Source of the DNA: Cyanophora paradoxa | Lineage: Eukaryota; Glaucocystophyceae; Cyanophorales; Cyanophoraceae | NCBI GenBank assembly: GCA_004431415.1 | Contig: QPMI01000602.1 | Span: 186,001 to 250,000 of the forward strand | DNA length: 64,000 nucleotides | Direction: 5' to 3' | The notes under the pieces: model-generated | Databases searched by the model: none | What the model saw: the letters and a program-made list of their open reading frames with translations, nothing else | What the model was told of the DNA's origin: nothing | Shown: piece after piece, positions 1 through 10,432 of the stretch | Position numbering within the stretch: position 1 is the first letter of the stretch | How the letters are laid out: each line of letters begins with the position of its first letter | Translations under genes and position numbers: made by a program

Positions 1-1
1 T

Positions 2-115
2 CCGCGCGCGGAAGTCATCAACGGCCGTGTGGCAATGCTGGGACTGCTCCTTGGCTGGCTCACGGAGCGCATCACAGGCTTCACGTTCCTGGAACAGATT
101 GGGCTCGGAAACTAA
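2..115 (+). CDS. LHC/ELIP-type chlorophyll-binding protein, C-terminal end (partial)
   Basis: The window opens inside a reading frame that stops at 113-115. The 37 residues contain EVINGRVAMLG followed by a hydrophobic helix and a tail ending EQIGLGN. This matches the last transmembrane helix of the LHC superfamily, where the Glu, Asn and Arg of the ExxNGRxAM motif bind chlorophyll and form the inter-helix ion pair. Proteins of this family sit in the thylakoid membrane and either harvest light or dissipate excess energy. Whether this is a three-helix antenna protein, an LI818-type protein or an ELIP cannot be decided from the end alone. A decayed echo of this 3' end lies at 1189-1235. Confidence 0.85.
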   Translation, partial: PRAEVINGRVAMLGLLLGWLTERITGFTFLEQIGLGN

Positions 116-151
116 TAACTTTCTTCTCCCCCTTGTGCATTTTTGTCTTCT

Positions 152-361
152 CGTAATCGTAATCAAAAGACGTCCGACCTAAGCTCAGTCATCCAACCCC
201 TAATCGTAATCGTAACTCAGTAATTCAAAGACGCCCAACCCCCCATGATCAGGGCCTTATCGTAATATTAATTCAAAGACGTCCGACCTAACTTAGTAAG
301 CTCAGCCACATGGTCAGCCAACCCCTAATTATATAATCGTAATCGTAACTCAGTAATTCAA
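152..361 (+). repeat. Imperfect tandem repeat, TCGTAATCGTAA / GACGTCCGACCTAA units
   Basis: Three to four degenerate units of about 50-70 bp begin near 152, 203, 260 and 337. Each combines TCGTAATCGTAAC, a CAAAGACGTCCGACCTAA block (one copy reads GACGCCCAACC) and CCAACCCCTAA. A related piece lies at 10334-10383, in the next long convergent intergenic region, so this is a dispersed family and not a purely local duplication. Confidence 0.75.
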
Positions 362-420
362 TCCTGTACACAGCGATTACAGTGCACATCCTATGCATAG
401 AAACAAGGGGGAATTTGGGA

Positions 421-525
421 GGATAGCATTTGGACACGAAGATCGCAACGTCCGGGCCGCCGGGCTACATGTACAAGTGCTAATGTGGAATGTGCACTGC
501 TGCAGCTGCAGGCCAGCCCGGGCTG
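421..525 (+). repeat. Dispersed repeat family 2, copy 1
   Basis: The sequence carries GCATTTGGACACGAAG, then CCGGGCTACATGTACAAGTG and AATGTGCACTGCTGCAG. The same ordered blocks occur inverted at 1333-1460 and directly at 9238-9350. Divergence between copies suggests an old intergenic or transposon-derived family. No coding capacity is visible. Confidence 0.6.
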
Positions 526-1188
526 AGCCCAACGTTAACAAGCTTAAGCTCGCACCCTCGCCGGGGGAGCCCAGCTAGGCCTCGCGATCAGAGTACGTAT
601 AGGAGGTTGTTGATTTCCGTAGTTCATTTATATTAATATTATATATAGCTAGGAGAGAGAGAGAAATGCAGTAGACACATCCACGCCAGCAAGACTGGGT
701 ATGACAAAGCCGCAGAGGCCCCGAATGGGACGTGCAAGGCCCGTCAGGGACCCACTAGCGTGGGGAGTGAGTGGAAGCCACGTACAGGACCCTGGGCCAC
801 CACCCCCAGGGCTATAGCTAGGCCTATAGCTATAGCTAGGCCTTTAAATTTGGCGGTCATCGGATGCCGTCACGATCATTGATCTTGCCAAGTTGAATTG
901 ATGCCGTGATGCTGTCGGATGCCATTGGAGGCTTGACTCAGTGAGCTGTTAAGACGATCGAGCAGGTATACGTACCGGTACCGGTGCATGTGGAGACTAT
1001 ATAATATATATATATCTTAGTATCACTGTACATGTCTCATGGCATCAAAAGTCATGTGGCAATCACTGAATTGTGCATGCCATGCATATGATGCATTGCT
1101 CTGAGCTCGAGGCTCCGGGCCTCGCTGCTGCCAGGGCCCCGGCTGCCGCAGTGCGCCTGGTCCTTACTCTTACCTCCCGTACTCCCAT

Positions 1189-1235
1189 TCCCGGTTCCTG
1201 GAACAGTTTGGGCTCAGAGACCTATGACTTTCTTC
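1189..1235 (+). pseudogene. Decayed copy of the LHC gene 3' end
   Basis: The stretch GGTTCCTGGAACAG followed by TTTGGGCTCAGAGACCTATGA and CTTTCTTC lines up with 78-126, the last codons, stop and first UTR bases of the LHC gene, with only a few substitutions. The homology is limited to about 47 bp, so this is a fragment. It could mark an ancient tandem LHC copy or a short patch transfer. Confidence 0.55.
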
Positions 1236-1332
1236 GAACTCTCCGATCATTTAATTCATCATATGAAGATGATTTGGGTTGGACGGGAGGTTGCCCAGAT
1301 TTGGACTCTCCATAGAGGCCCGCGGGAATGGC

Positions 1333-1460
1333 AGCCGTAGTGTACATCCCACACTTGTCACTTGCGATTGAAGTACGTGTCCAAATGCTTTAAAGAAAGG
1401 CCTACGAATACATGCGACGCGGCCACAGTGTACATCCCACACTTGTAGCCCGGACTTGCG
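1333..1460 (-). repeat. Dispersed repeat family 2, copy 2 (inverted, two sub-units)
   Basis: The reverse complement reads CCGGGCTACAAGTGTGGGAT then GTACACTG at its start, GCATTTGGACACGTACTT in the middle, and ACAAGTGTGGGATGTACACT again at its end. It lies immediately past the PEPC stop codon. The blocks match 9238-9350 closely. Confidence 0.65.
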
Positions 1461-1489
1461 TAACCAAATAATGGAAAAGTTGGAAAAGG

Positions 1490-4400
1490 TCAGCCAGTGT
1501 TACGGAGGCCAAGCGAGACAGCATTGATGGTCCTGAGGAGCATATCAACCGAATAACAGGCAAGCAAAGAACACAAACTGCCCCACCTGAGAAGGGGGTC
1601 CATCCACACCTTCCGCTCCTCTGGAGGAAGATCACGGCACCGCCGGAGAAGAACAAGTTGAATATAATTGAGAGGGTCGAGGTACATGTTGCGTCTCGCA
1701 AGTGAAAGAGCCCCAGCGGGGTCCTCCTCCATTAGACTAACAAGGTGCCCAGTCATGGTGATCTGCGTCATTAGTTCAGTGAGGATTGTAAAGCGGCACA
1801 AGCGGAAAGCATACCTGTGTGGAAGTACGTTCATACTCTGCACGGATGAGGGAGTAGATGCTGTCCTGCACGATGGGATCCTTGCAAAGTTTAGCATATT
1901 CACGAGCAATGTTCATTTCAGTCTTGAACATGGCCATCTGACTGTTGGAGAGCAGCGCAGAGAGGAATGGGAAGTTCTTGTACATTTCCCTGCAAAGAAC
2001 AAAACCTCAGGATCAAACAAAAACGCAATACCTGGTGGTGCACACCTAAGCTTCGCAAGGCGACCATATTTGTGAATGCCCTCAGGGTCTTCTGCACGCC
2101 ACTGCAGGATGGCTGCATTCACAGAGTCAGGTCTCACCGAATGTGTTTTTGGCAAAAGAATCAGATCCTTACCACTTCCAATGCCATACCATGCTGGCAA
2201 TGTGTGCCGGCTCTGGGCCCAACCGAAGACCCTGTGGGAACCGTTGATTGGAGATTCACTGAGAAAGCGCATAAAACCACGGACCACGGAATGGCACGGA
2301 CAGAGCCGAGGCTGCGATCACCCTTCTTGCGATGGGATGGCCGCGAGCCGATGTTCAACAGACCAATTTCGTTGACTGGAGTAGCCTGCAGACAATAGAT
2401 TGATGGAGTCTGCACTGTCACGAAGAAGTTGGATTGCATACCTCGTAAAAGTAGTCAAGAAAGTTGGAATCCTCCAGTAATGTCCGGTAGGCCTTCTCTG
2501 AGTGGTTTGACAGCTCTTCCATGATCTGTGTGTACTCGTTGTTCTCCTGGGCACGCTTGGTGATGGAAGTTTTCAGGAGCCCCGATAGCCCCATTGTCAA
2601 CTCGTATGCTGCTGTTTCCTGCGAAGGGAGATGTTAGAATTCAATCTGCAAGAACAAATGCATGCGTGCTCACGATGTTGCTGTACTGCACAAACAGATT
2701 GTCAAATATTCGAACATACAGTAATAGAAATTAATGCGCAGCACCTTGTAGGTGATGACCTCTCCCTGCTCTGTAAACTTGATGCGCCCCTTGACAGTTC
2801 CCGGTGGCTGAGCCATTATAGCGTGGTGAGTTGGGCCGCCACCACGGCCAACACTGCCTCCGCGTCCATGGAAGACACGGATCTAAAACAGATGCCCACT
2901 CAGTCAAAGCCGGTGACACTTAAAACAAAAGCACATACATTGATGCCGTATTTTTCGGACAGGTCGGCCAGGTTCAACTGGGCTTCGTAGAGCTTCCAGG
3001 ACGACGTCAGAATGCCACCATCCTTGCAGCTATCACTGTAACCGAGCATGATTTCCTATGTTAAAGCCACAGTCAGCATAGTCACACAGAACAAGGCTCA
3101 GTCATGAACCTGCAGGCTTCCCGATGCAGCAAGGAGTTGGCTGTAGACTGGGTTTTCACAGAGCTGCAGACAGGTGAGGAACAGATAGAAATCCTCAATG
3201 CAACAATTACGTGCACGCACGAGGGACATAACCTCAACCATATTGTTAAGATCCTCTACCGTCTCAAAAAGAGGGGTGACCTTGAGATTGCAGACCCACT
3301 GCTCATCCTCATCTGCTCCTGGCTCGGGCTTACGAACAAGGCCTGCGAGCTTGGCCATAAACATAACCTGCGTTCAAGGTGAGCAAAGTGCCCACATAGT
3401 GCAGAGACAACAAGACACCTCCAAAACGTTGGAAGCAGATGTGGTCATGGAAATGACATATGAACCAAAGACACGAGGACTAATCTCATCCCGCATCTTC
3501 ACGACGACATCGAAAACTGAAGAAAGGATTCAGAGGCGGTGCGTAAAGTTCGCAGGATGTTCATGCGTACCATCGAGGGTCTCAATGGTCTCCGATGTGA
3601 GCTTAGAACGATCGAACTTGAGAGGTTTGTCAGAAGCTATCAACTCCGAAAGGATGGCAACACGCTGGTGCTCTGGCATGTCGGCATAGCCCTTCCGACC
3701 AGCTGCGTCAAGAAGCTCGGCAACCGCGCTGACATGGCGGGAAGAGTGTTGGCGGATGTCCAGCTCCTGCGAAAAAGGGTCAGCATCTGTGGCAAAAAGA
3801 AAGGCTGTCACATACCTGGAGGTGGAAGCCGAATGTTTCAGCAAGGCGGATGATGTCCTTGATCTTGGACTCCGCGATGCCGAAGGCACCATGGCTAACA
3901 AGGGAGTCGCGAATGCAATAGAGGTCCTCCAAGAACGCATGGTCGTTGGGGTACACTAGCGCAGAGCCAGGGCTACTCATTGCAGCCTTCAAGTCCTCGT
4001 CCGTCGCCTGGGAGTCACAGAGAACTTCCAGCTGGTTAACTCGCTGCTCAAGACGATGAGTCATCATGCAGAGCTTGCGGCGGTACGGCTCGCGGCTGTA
4101 GCGCTCGGGATCATCACCGAAAATCTGCAGAGCTGTTGAGACCAAACCGGCGAAGCCTTGAAGAATCGAACTCAAATGCGGTTACCCCAAGGCCGGACTT
4201 CAGGTTGGTGGCATGAGCGGCGGCCTCAGAGTCGCGCTCAATGGACATGAGAAGCTCCTCCGAGACCTTGCAGAACTGGCTCGAATGTGAAATCTCATGG
4301 GCTAGCGCGGCCATCCGGCGGATGTACTCGCGAATGATCCTGTAAGACCATGAGCACGAGCCGCGAAACAGAGAGCATGCGACGCACTCCCGAGACTGCA

Positions 4401-5806
4401 GGCGGCAGGCCATGGTAGTGACAGCGGGAGTCACGAAGGGGTTCCCGTCTCTGGTTCGGAGAGAGAGTGAGCCTCTTGCATGTCTTAAAGACTGCATCAT
4501 CCGCGCACCGGTCACCGCCGATCCAGGAGCCAAACCGGAGAATAGTTGGGACCCGCAGCGGGGTCCCCATTTCGTCTCCATAGATCCGATCGAGGGCCCG
4601 CTCAAGATAACGGTAGCTACTTCGCCTCAAAAAAAAGAAAAAAAGAAACGGGAGGGAAAACATACGTCTGGAGCGTTGCCGAAAACAGCGACTCCCTGAA
4701 GTAAAAAAGGCCTGCGTGCAGGCAAAAAACACTGTTTCATACTAACAAGGAAGATAAAGAAAACCACACACCATTCTTGACCTCATCGCGGACCTGGGGC
4801 CGCTGGGTGCGGAGTTCGTCCGTGCACCAAAGGACGTGGATTTCGGACTCCAAGTACTTCATGGTTTCCTCCTTGTCCCCCTTGGACATACGGGGGTCGT
4901 CGAGGCTCTCGGAGAGTTTGTAGATGCGTCGGAGGCACTCCATGGTCGTCCGGCGCCGCGACTCAGTCGGATGAGCGGTCAGAACGGGAATGTACTCTAC
5001 GAAAGCAGTTAAGTAATGTAGATGCTATTTGGCGGGAGGGTGCTAGCAGGCCGTACCCAAGGAATCGAGGAGTTTCTGCATCTGTTTCTGAGAGACCCCC
5101 TTGGCACGGAACTCGCGTACTGTATGGTCGAAGCTCCCGAACCAGAGCGGCTGATCATAGGCGAGCTTCTTCACGAGCCGCCTCCGCGTTCGGTGTTTAA
5201 TCTGCTCCTCCGCAACCGCCAGGAGGTTGAAGTACACGTTGAACGCGCGTACCACGTCACGCACTGTTTGGAAGATGTTGTGATAGAGGGTAAAACAACG
5301 AAAAAGTAACGCGCGCACCGGCCGTCGGGTCCAGTTTGTATATGTAACGCTGCAGCATTGCGCGCTGGGCTGGGTTCTCTTCCTGCACGACGCATGACAC
5401 ATGCGCTTCGGGATCGCGACAGCACGCGCGCCTTTCGGAGAGAAATGAAGCCCTTGCGGAGAGTCTCTACCGCCTCCAGCACTCCCGTGCCAGCGGATTC
5501 GCGCAGGACCTGCGCGGAGGTCAAGCTCTCATCGAAGCGCGCGACAACTCCAGAAGCGAGCCTTGTCGAGAAGGCTGGAGAGAATCTTGAGCTTTTGCTT
5601 GATTTCCCGTTCCTCGCGCGCAGACTCGATAGTGGCTGCTTCTAGCTCCCCAGCATCCTCGAGCTGGCGGCTTCAGGATTAGCGCGATGCCTTCCGATCG
5701 GCGCGGAGCGCTATCAAACCTTGACGCTCAGCGCCTGGAGGCTCTCAAGATTGTGCTCGGGGCCACCGATCGGAGGGGGCGAGACCGACCGGGCGCGCGG
5801 AGCCAT
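1490..5806 (-). CDS. PEPC: Phosphoenolpyruvate carboxylase, multi-exon
   Basis: The enzyme carboxylates PEP with bicarbonate to oxaloacetate, feeding the TCA cycle and carbon-concentrating metabolism. Diagnostic pieces in order on the minus strand are [11 protein letters not shown] (near 4957-4990, catalytic His), [15 protein letters not shown] split by an intron (about 4430-4520), [20 protein letters not shown] (about 2808-2880, the glycine-rich catalytic loop), [10 protein letters not shown] plus SVRAIPW (about 2290-2365) and [14 protein letters not shown] (about 2175-2225). The protein ends GLRNTG at 1493. An RNTG end is typical of bacterial-type PEPCs, whereas plant-type enzymes end QNTG. 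I took the start at 5806 (MAPRARSV) because the reading frame is open there, but the first exons are less certain. No N-terminal phosphorylation motif is obvious. Confidence 0.93.
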
Positions 5807-6683
5807 ACAAAAAATCTCTCGCCGCGGTGCGCGCTGGAACTGACTAGTTCTGCGAGACGAGAAGAGAGATATTAAGGCACTGAATGGCCGGCGCAAGGGC
5901 ATCTACAGAGCAGACCTAACCGAGGTCGACGAAACGGGTGCCCCAAGAAATCGGCTTCGCAGCACATTGCGCGAGCTGTGCTGAACGGTGCAAACATCTG
6001 AATCTGCTCCCGGAACGCAGCGGGAGGCCGCCGTGCCGGCGGGCGCCGGCGCAGGTGCCAAGAACGCCATGGGCTCCGGAGCAACGCGCCGGATGGCGTC
6101 GGAAGAACGGCCGCTACAAAGGCGCTTCGATCCCGTGCGATACTGCAGCGGCCGCGCCGCGGCCTTTCCGATCGAGCGTTATCGTACCCCCAAGAACGAA
6201 AAGGCAGCGCACGCGCCGCGCGCGGTGCCGGTCTTGTCGCTTTCTATTGTCGCTGCGCGCGGTGGTCGCTTTCTAGCGGCCACCGGAAGGGTCGGCGGGC
6301 CTCGGTTGCAGGTTCTCGCGTGTTCTGATATGTACCCCTTTCCCGACGTTGGATTCAAAGCTGGCGGCTTTGCCGGGCCTCGCCGAGCCTTCGCAGTGCC
6401 GCAGAGCGACTCGCAGCAGTGTCTTCAGCGCAGTTCAAGCGGGGCAGCCACCTTGAGCACAGTAGCCGTCAAGCAAGGGGCAGCGACTGCCAGCAAGGGG
6501 CGCGCATCAGAGCGGCGCAGTGCACGCCCTGAACACGCGAGCTAGAGCGGCGACACCCAACGCGCTTCTTCTGCCAGGAAGCTTGTCGCGGCCCGGTCGA
6601 CCAGCCTCGCCCAGCTTGCTGCAGCACTCAGGGCGTTTCTACGTTAGCCAGGCAAGCGCTGCAGCGCTCAGGGAGTGCTGCGG
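5807..6683. other. Divergent region between PEPC and the coiled-coil gene, coding content unresolved
   Basis: This GC-rich stretch lies between the PEPC start and the first clear coiled-coil exon. It presumably carries the promoters of both genes. Plus-strand open frames exist (for example around 5988-6540), but their composition is not clearly protein-like, and 5' exons of the coiled-coil gene could be hidden here. I see no RNA gene or repeat of note. Confidence 0.4.
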
Positions 6684-9234
6684 ATGGAGGAAGAAATCAT
6701 TAGGTTGCGGGAGGAGAACGATGCCTTTGCGAACAACTTCGAAATCGTGCGCCGCGGCGCGTTGACGTTCGCCTCGCTTGCTTACGATCAACCGGGCGGG
6801 CGGGCAGCTGAAGGAGGCGCACATCAAGCTTCAAGATGAGAACAAAGAGTTGAGGGCGCAAGTTGCCGAGATCGCCGAGCAGAAGGCGCGTGCTTTTCGT
6901 CCGCATGCGCTTGCTAGGGCCGATGTCCGGTGCAGTTAGCCTCGGAGCGGATGCATGACGAGATGCTCCGCTCGTGGAAGGTCGAGCTCGAACGCAAGGC
7001 ATTCGAGTTCGATGAGTTGCGCTCGCAGGTGGTCCCGCAACGGTGTGCCTTTCTTTCTGCAGATGATTGCTGCCACCGATTTCGTCGCCGCTCTGCAGTG
7101 AGCTTGAAGTAGCGCGATTGAAGGTGATTGAGGAACTGGAAGCCCCTCATCGAGAGAAATGCCAGGCCCTCGAACGGGTGCATGGGCATTTTTAGAATTT
7201 ATTAATTGTAAATGAACGCCTACCACAGGAAATTGAACGGTATCAAGACATGGCAATGCGGCTGCGGCGGGAGCATGAACTTCTAAAGCTCCATCTTGAA
7301 AGCACGGTGCACAGTTCCCTGCTTGTCCCTGAAGCTGGATTGCTTCTGAAATTTCATACAGATGCAGGAGCACGCTAAACAGTTTGAGGAATTCACCCTG
7401 GAGCGGGATGCAGCCTTCAAAGTACTCTCAGAGAGAAACCGATTCCTGGAAGAAGCGCTTGGTGCACATTACGATCAGTTTTTAGAATGCCTATTCTAAT
7501 AGCACGCAAACAGAGAAGCAGGTTGACGACGATCGGCTTAGGATGCTCCAGCGCGAAAATGCGGAACTTGCCAACAGATTGAGCGCGCTCACAGATGAGA
7601 TTTTCGATATCAGGTGATCATCTTTCGATTGCGGTTGTCACTATTTTTTATGCATCTTGTGTAGAACCGCGAAGGAGGCCATTCGTGTTGATAAGGAGCA
7701 GTTAGTTGCGTCTCACAATACAGCTCTGAATGACCGTGATCTTACGATTAAGAACTTGTTCCTTGAAAAAGATGCTCTTGTTCGCAAGGTTCTTGTGTTT
7801 CGCATTTTGTTGCCCGATTGCTTGTTTTTGAATCTTGCACAGATGCAGCAGTATGAATCAGCCCACCGAGAATCCAGCCAAGAGCTGGAGCTTCTGCGAA
7901 ATCAAGTTACTTCGCTTGAGACACAGCTGAGCCAAATGCGGATCGAGCTTGAGCAGTCTCATCGGATGCACCAGTGCGGTTATGGCTAGGTGAAGATAGT
8001 CAAAACGATCTCTGAATGGCTCTCGCAGGGCAGACAAGGCCATGCTTCAGAATGCACTTATGGAGCGACAGAGGGAATGGAGTGCGGTCAGAGACGAGCT
8101 TGTCGGCCATGCAGACAGCCTTTCAACGTTCGTCTGTGTTTGTTTGTACTCTGAGTGATCCAAGCACACAGATTTCTTAAATTGCGAACTGATTTTCAGG
8201 CGCCTGGAGGAGATGGAAGCCCTTCTTGCATCACGCCTGGAGCAGGCTGAAGTGGATGCAGCAGATCGGATTCAAAGAGTGCGGGTTGAAGAGGCCGAAC
8301 GGAGAAAGCGATTGGAGCAGGTCTGGTAATGACACTTGTGGATTACGCACAGTGCTGAGCCATTAATACGAAAACAGGACCGAGCAAATCTACAACAGGA
8401 GGTGGCTGCATTGGAAGCAGTCAAAGGAGATGCGCAAACAGCTCTGCAAGATGAGGTTGATCAGCTAACGAAGGAGCTCGAGAGCATCAAGGGACAGCTG
8501 CGAAATTCGGAGGCTAGCTGTACTGTGCTGCAGGAAAAGAACAGCAGATTGATCGCCCAGGTGACCTTACCGCCTAATTTTTTACCGCTTGCTTGTTAAA
8601 TGGCTGGTAGGTTGACGAAATGCGCTGTGATGTGGAACGGATCTCTTCAACTTTGCAGGAGGTGCAAGCGGAGTACATAAGACTGCAGGAGATGCATCAA
8701 AAGCTGCTTCACAACGAGTCGTCTGCAGTGTTCGTATTTTCCAATTTCTGGATGTTTTGTGGGTGTTCATTGTCCAATCATTGTTTGCAGTCGGCAGGTG
8801 GACGAGTTAACTGGAAAGGTTCGACAGTTGCAAGACGAACTACTTGCAGCACTTTCGATTACGGAAACCACGAAATCTCAAGCAGTGGAGTTGGTGGAGA
8901 TTGCAAAAGTAGGAGTGCAACCCTGTACATCACACATTTCCATGTTCCAACCTCTGTACGCAGGGCAAATGGGCTGCTGAACGCACCAGGCTTTTGGAAG
9001 AGATCGAGAGGAAAGACTCAGACATAACTTCACTGCGGGCAGATCTGAAGCGCTGCATAGCACGATCCATGAAGGTATGCGACCCATACAATGCGCCACA
9101 CCCAAAATCTTACCATGTTCTCTCAGCGAAAGCACAAATATCAACAAAAACTTCGGGTGGCTATAAGTGAGTTGGAATCTCTTAAGAGGGCGTTGTCAGG
9201 AACAGCAGAACCTGGACCCTTTGAGAGTAGGTAG
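6684..9234 (+). CDS. Long coiled-coil protein (possibly centrosomal/basal-body type), multi-exon
   Basis: About a dozen exons separated by short introns each encode charged heptad-rich helix. Examples are MEEEIIRLREENDAFANNFE (6684), LKEAHIKLQDENKELRAQVA (about 6811), MQQYESAHRESSQELELLRN (about 7843), RLEEMEALLASRLEQAEVDA (about 8201) and RKHKYQQKLRVAISELESLK (about 9128), ending before TAG at 9232. There is no catalytic domain or membrane segment, so the product is probably an almost continuous coiled coil. Centrosome or basal-body coiled-coil proteins of the CCDC41/CEP83 kind have this architecture, and the Sfi1-like gene nearby fits such a role, but the family is an inference. The true start may lie further upstream. 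Confidence 0.75.
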
Positions 9235-9237
9235 TTT

Positions 9238-9350
9238 AGTATTTGGACACGAACTACGCATTTGTGTGGACGAAGTGTGGGATGTTTACGCATTTGAACA
9301 CGTACTAAAACGCAGGTCCGGGCTACAAGTGTGGGAATGTACACTGCGGC
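9238..9350 (+). repeat. Dispersed repeat family 2, copy 3
   Basis: Contains TATTTGGACACGAACTACGC, an internal degenerate second unit (GCATTTGAACACGTACTAAA) and GGTCCGGGCTACAAGTGTGG ending GTACACTGCGGCC. It starts directly after the stop codon of the coiled-coil gene, just as copy 2 lies directly after the PEPC stop. Confidence 0.65.
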
Positions 9351-9919
9351 CTCCGCGTCCGCGGGCCCAGCCCACCAGCAAGCTGGCCGGCCGGGCCCTG
9401 CGTGGCCCCCTAAGGAGAGTGATGCGCCTCCCCGCGGAAACTCTAGCTAGCTAGAGCTACATGTGCCCGCACGTGCACGGCGTGGTGCATACATCGCGTC
9501 TTGTGGCGGCGGGGGGTCGTCGACGTCTCGGGGCGGTGGCGGGAGCCCCCTACGGAGCATATGCATGTCTGCTTCGATTCTAATTATAATTCTAGATCTA
9601 GCGCTAGCTACTAGGCTATATAGCTATATATATATATATATAGATCTAGATCTGATATCAATTTAACATCGATCATCTGACAGTGATCATCGGATATCGA
9701 TCTCAGATCTAGAGTCTGGCGGCAGTTCGACCGACTTGGCGATGATCATATATAATCATGACCGCGCACACGCCGTGACGCTCTGCTGCATGCACATGTG
9801 CGCATGCACTGCGGCATGCACACATGCGTGCATATGCATGCGCATGCATGCATATGGCCGGATGCGCAGATGCTGATTCATTAATTTGCAAATTGCATTG
9901 GAAAGATGCCGCAGTGCCT

Positions 9920-10055
9920 CATTTGCTCGAGCTCGAGGCCTAGGGCCGGGCCTCGGGGTTCGCGTGTTTACGTACGTCACGGACAGATCCTCGGATCATC
10001 GGATGACAGATGCTGACTCATTTGCTCGAGCTCGAGGGCCGGGCCTCGGGGTTCG
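9920..10055 (+). repeat. Direct repeat pair, CATTTGCTCGAGCTCGAG ... GGGCCGGGCCTCGGGGTTCG
   Basis: Copies at 9920-9962 and 10019-10055 differ by a 5-6 bp insertion in the first. Each core contains the palindrome CTCGAGCTCGAG. Both copies are preceded at variable distance by CAGATGCTGA(T/C)TCA. Function unknown. Confidence 0.7.
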
Positions 10056-10333
10056 TGCGTATACTAGTATATGTACGTGCTCGACTCGGCGATCGCGATC
10101 GCGAGCTCGACAGTATACCGTAGTACGTACTCAGTGACTGAAAAAATCAACCCAGCGGGGGTATGCGTATCAGGTCAGGCCAAAATAGTGCCACGGTGCC
10201 CGAGCTCGCTTGGTAGCGCCGTGGTTCTCCGCAGAGACTCGCTTGTTCTCAGGAAAAAAGATCGTGGCGAAGACGTCGAAGACCGTAACTATATGCCGAG
10301 CCGTTTTTAGATTGGATACTGGTGGCATCGCAA

Positions 10334-10383
10334 ACAAAGACGTCCTAATCGTAATCGCAACCAAAGACGTTCTACCTAGCTTC
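10334..10383 (+). repeat. Piece of repeat family 1
   Basis: Reads CAAAGACGTCCTAATCGTAA followed by TCGCAACCAAAGACGTTCTACC, sharing the AAAGACGT and TAATCGTAATCG blocks of the tandem array at 152-361. Confidence 0.55.
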
Positions 10384-10432
10384 GCCCTGGGGGCTGGACT
10401 TCACCTTGGTATTCTCTAGCTAAATTTGAAAT

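Larger units (their letters stand above)
116..1489. other. Convergent intergenic region rich in dispersed repeats
   Basis: The LHC gene ends on the left and PEPC ends on the right, so this 1.4 kb is a shared 3' region. I see no convincing coding sequence. It contains tandem units at 152-361, a second repeat family at 421-525 and, inverted, at 1333-1460, a copy of the LHC 3' end at 1189-1235, a palindromic cluster of TATAGCTAGGCCT around 809-845 and AT-rich stretches near 630-660 and 1000-1020. Confidence 0.7.
9235..10432. other. Convergent intergenic region with repeats and palindromes
   Basis: This 1.2 kb lies between two convergent gene ends. It has no convincing gene. It contains repeat family 2 (9238-9350), a GC-rich stretch to about 9560, a TATATAGCTATATATATATA tract near 9617-9645, alternating purine/pyrimidine GCATGCACATGTGCGCATGC-type sequence around 9780-9860, a direct repeat pair (9920-9962 and 10019-10055) and a piece of repeat family 1 (10334-10383). 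Confidence 0.65.

Noticed and set aside
152..361. Telomere-like repeat (CCAACCCCTAA pieces)
   Set aside because: Units are long, degenerate and interspersed with other blocks. No regular 6-8 bp tandem.
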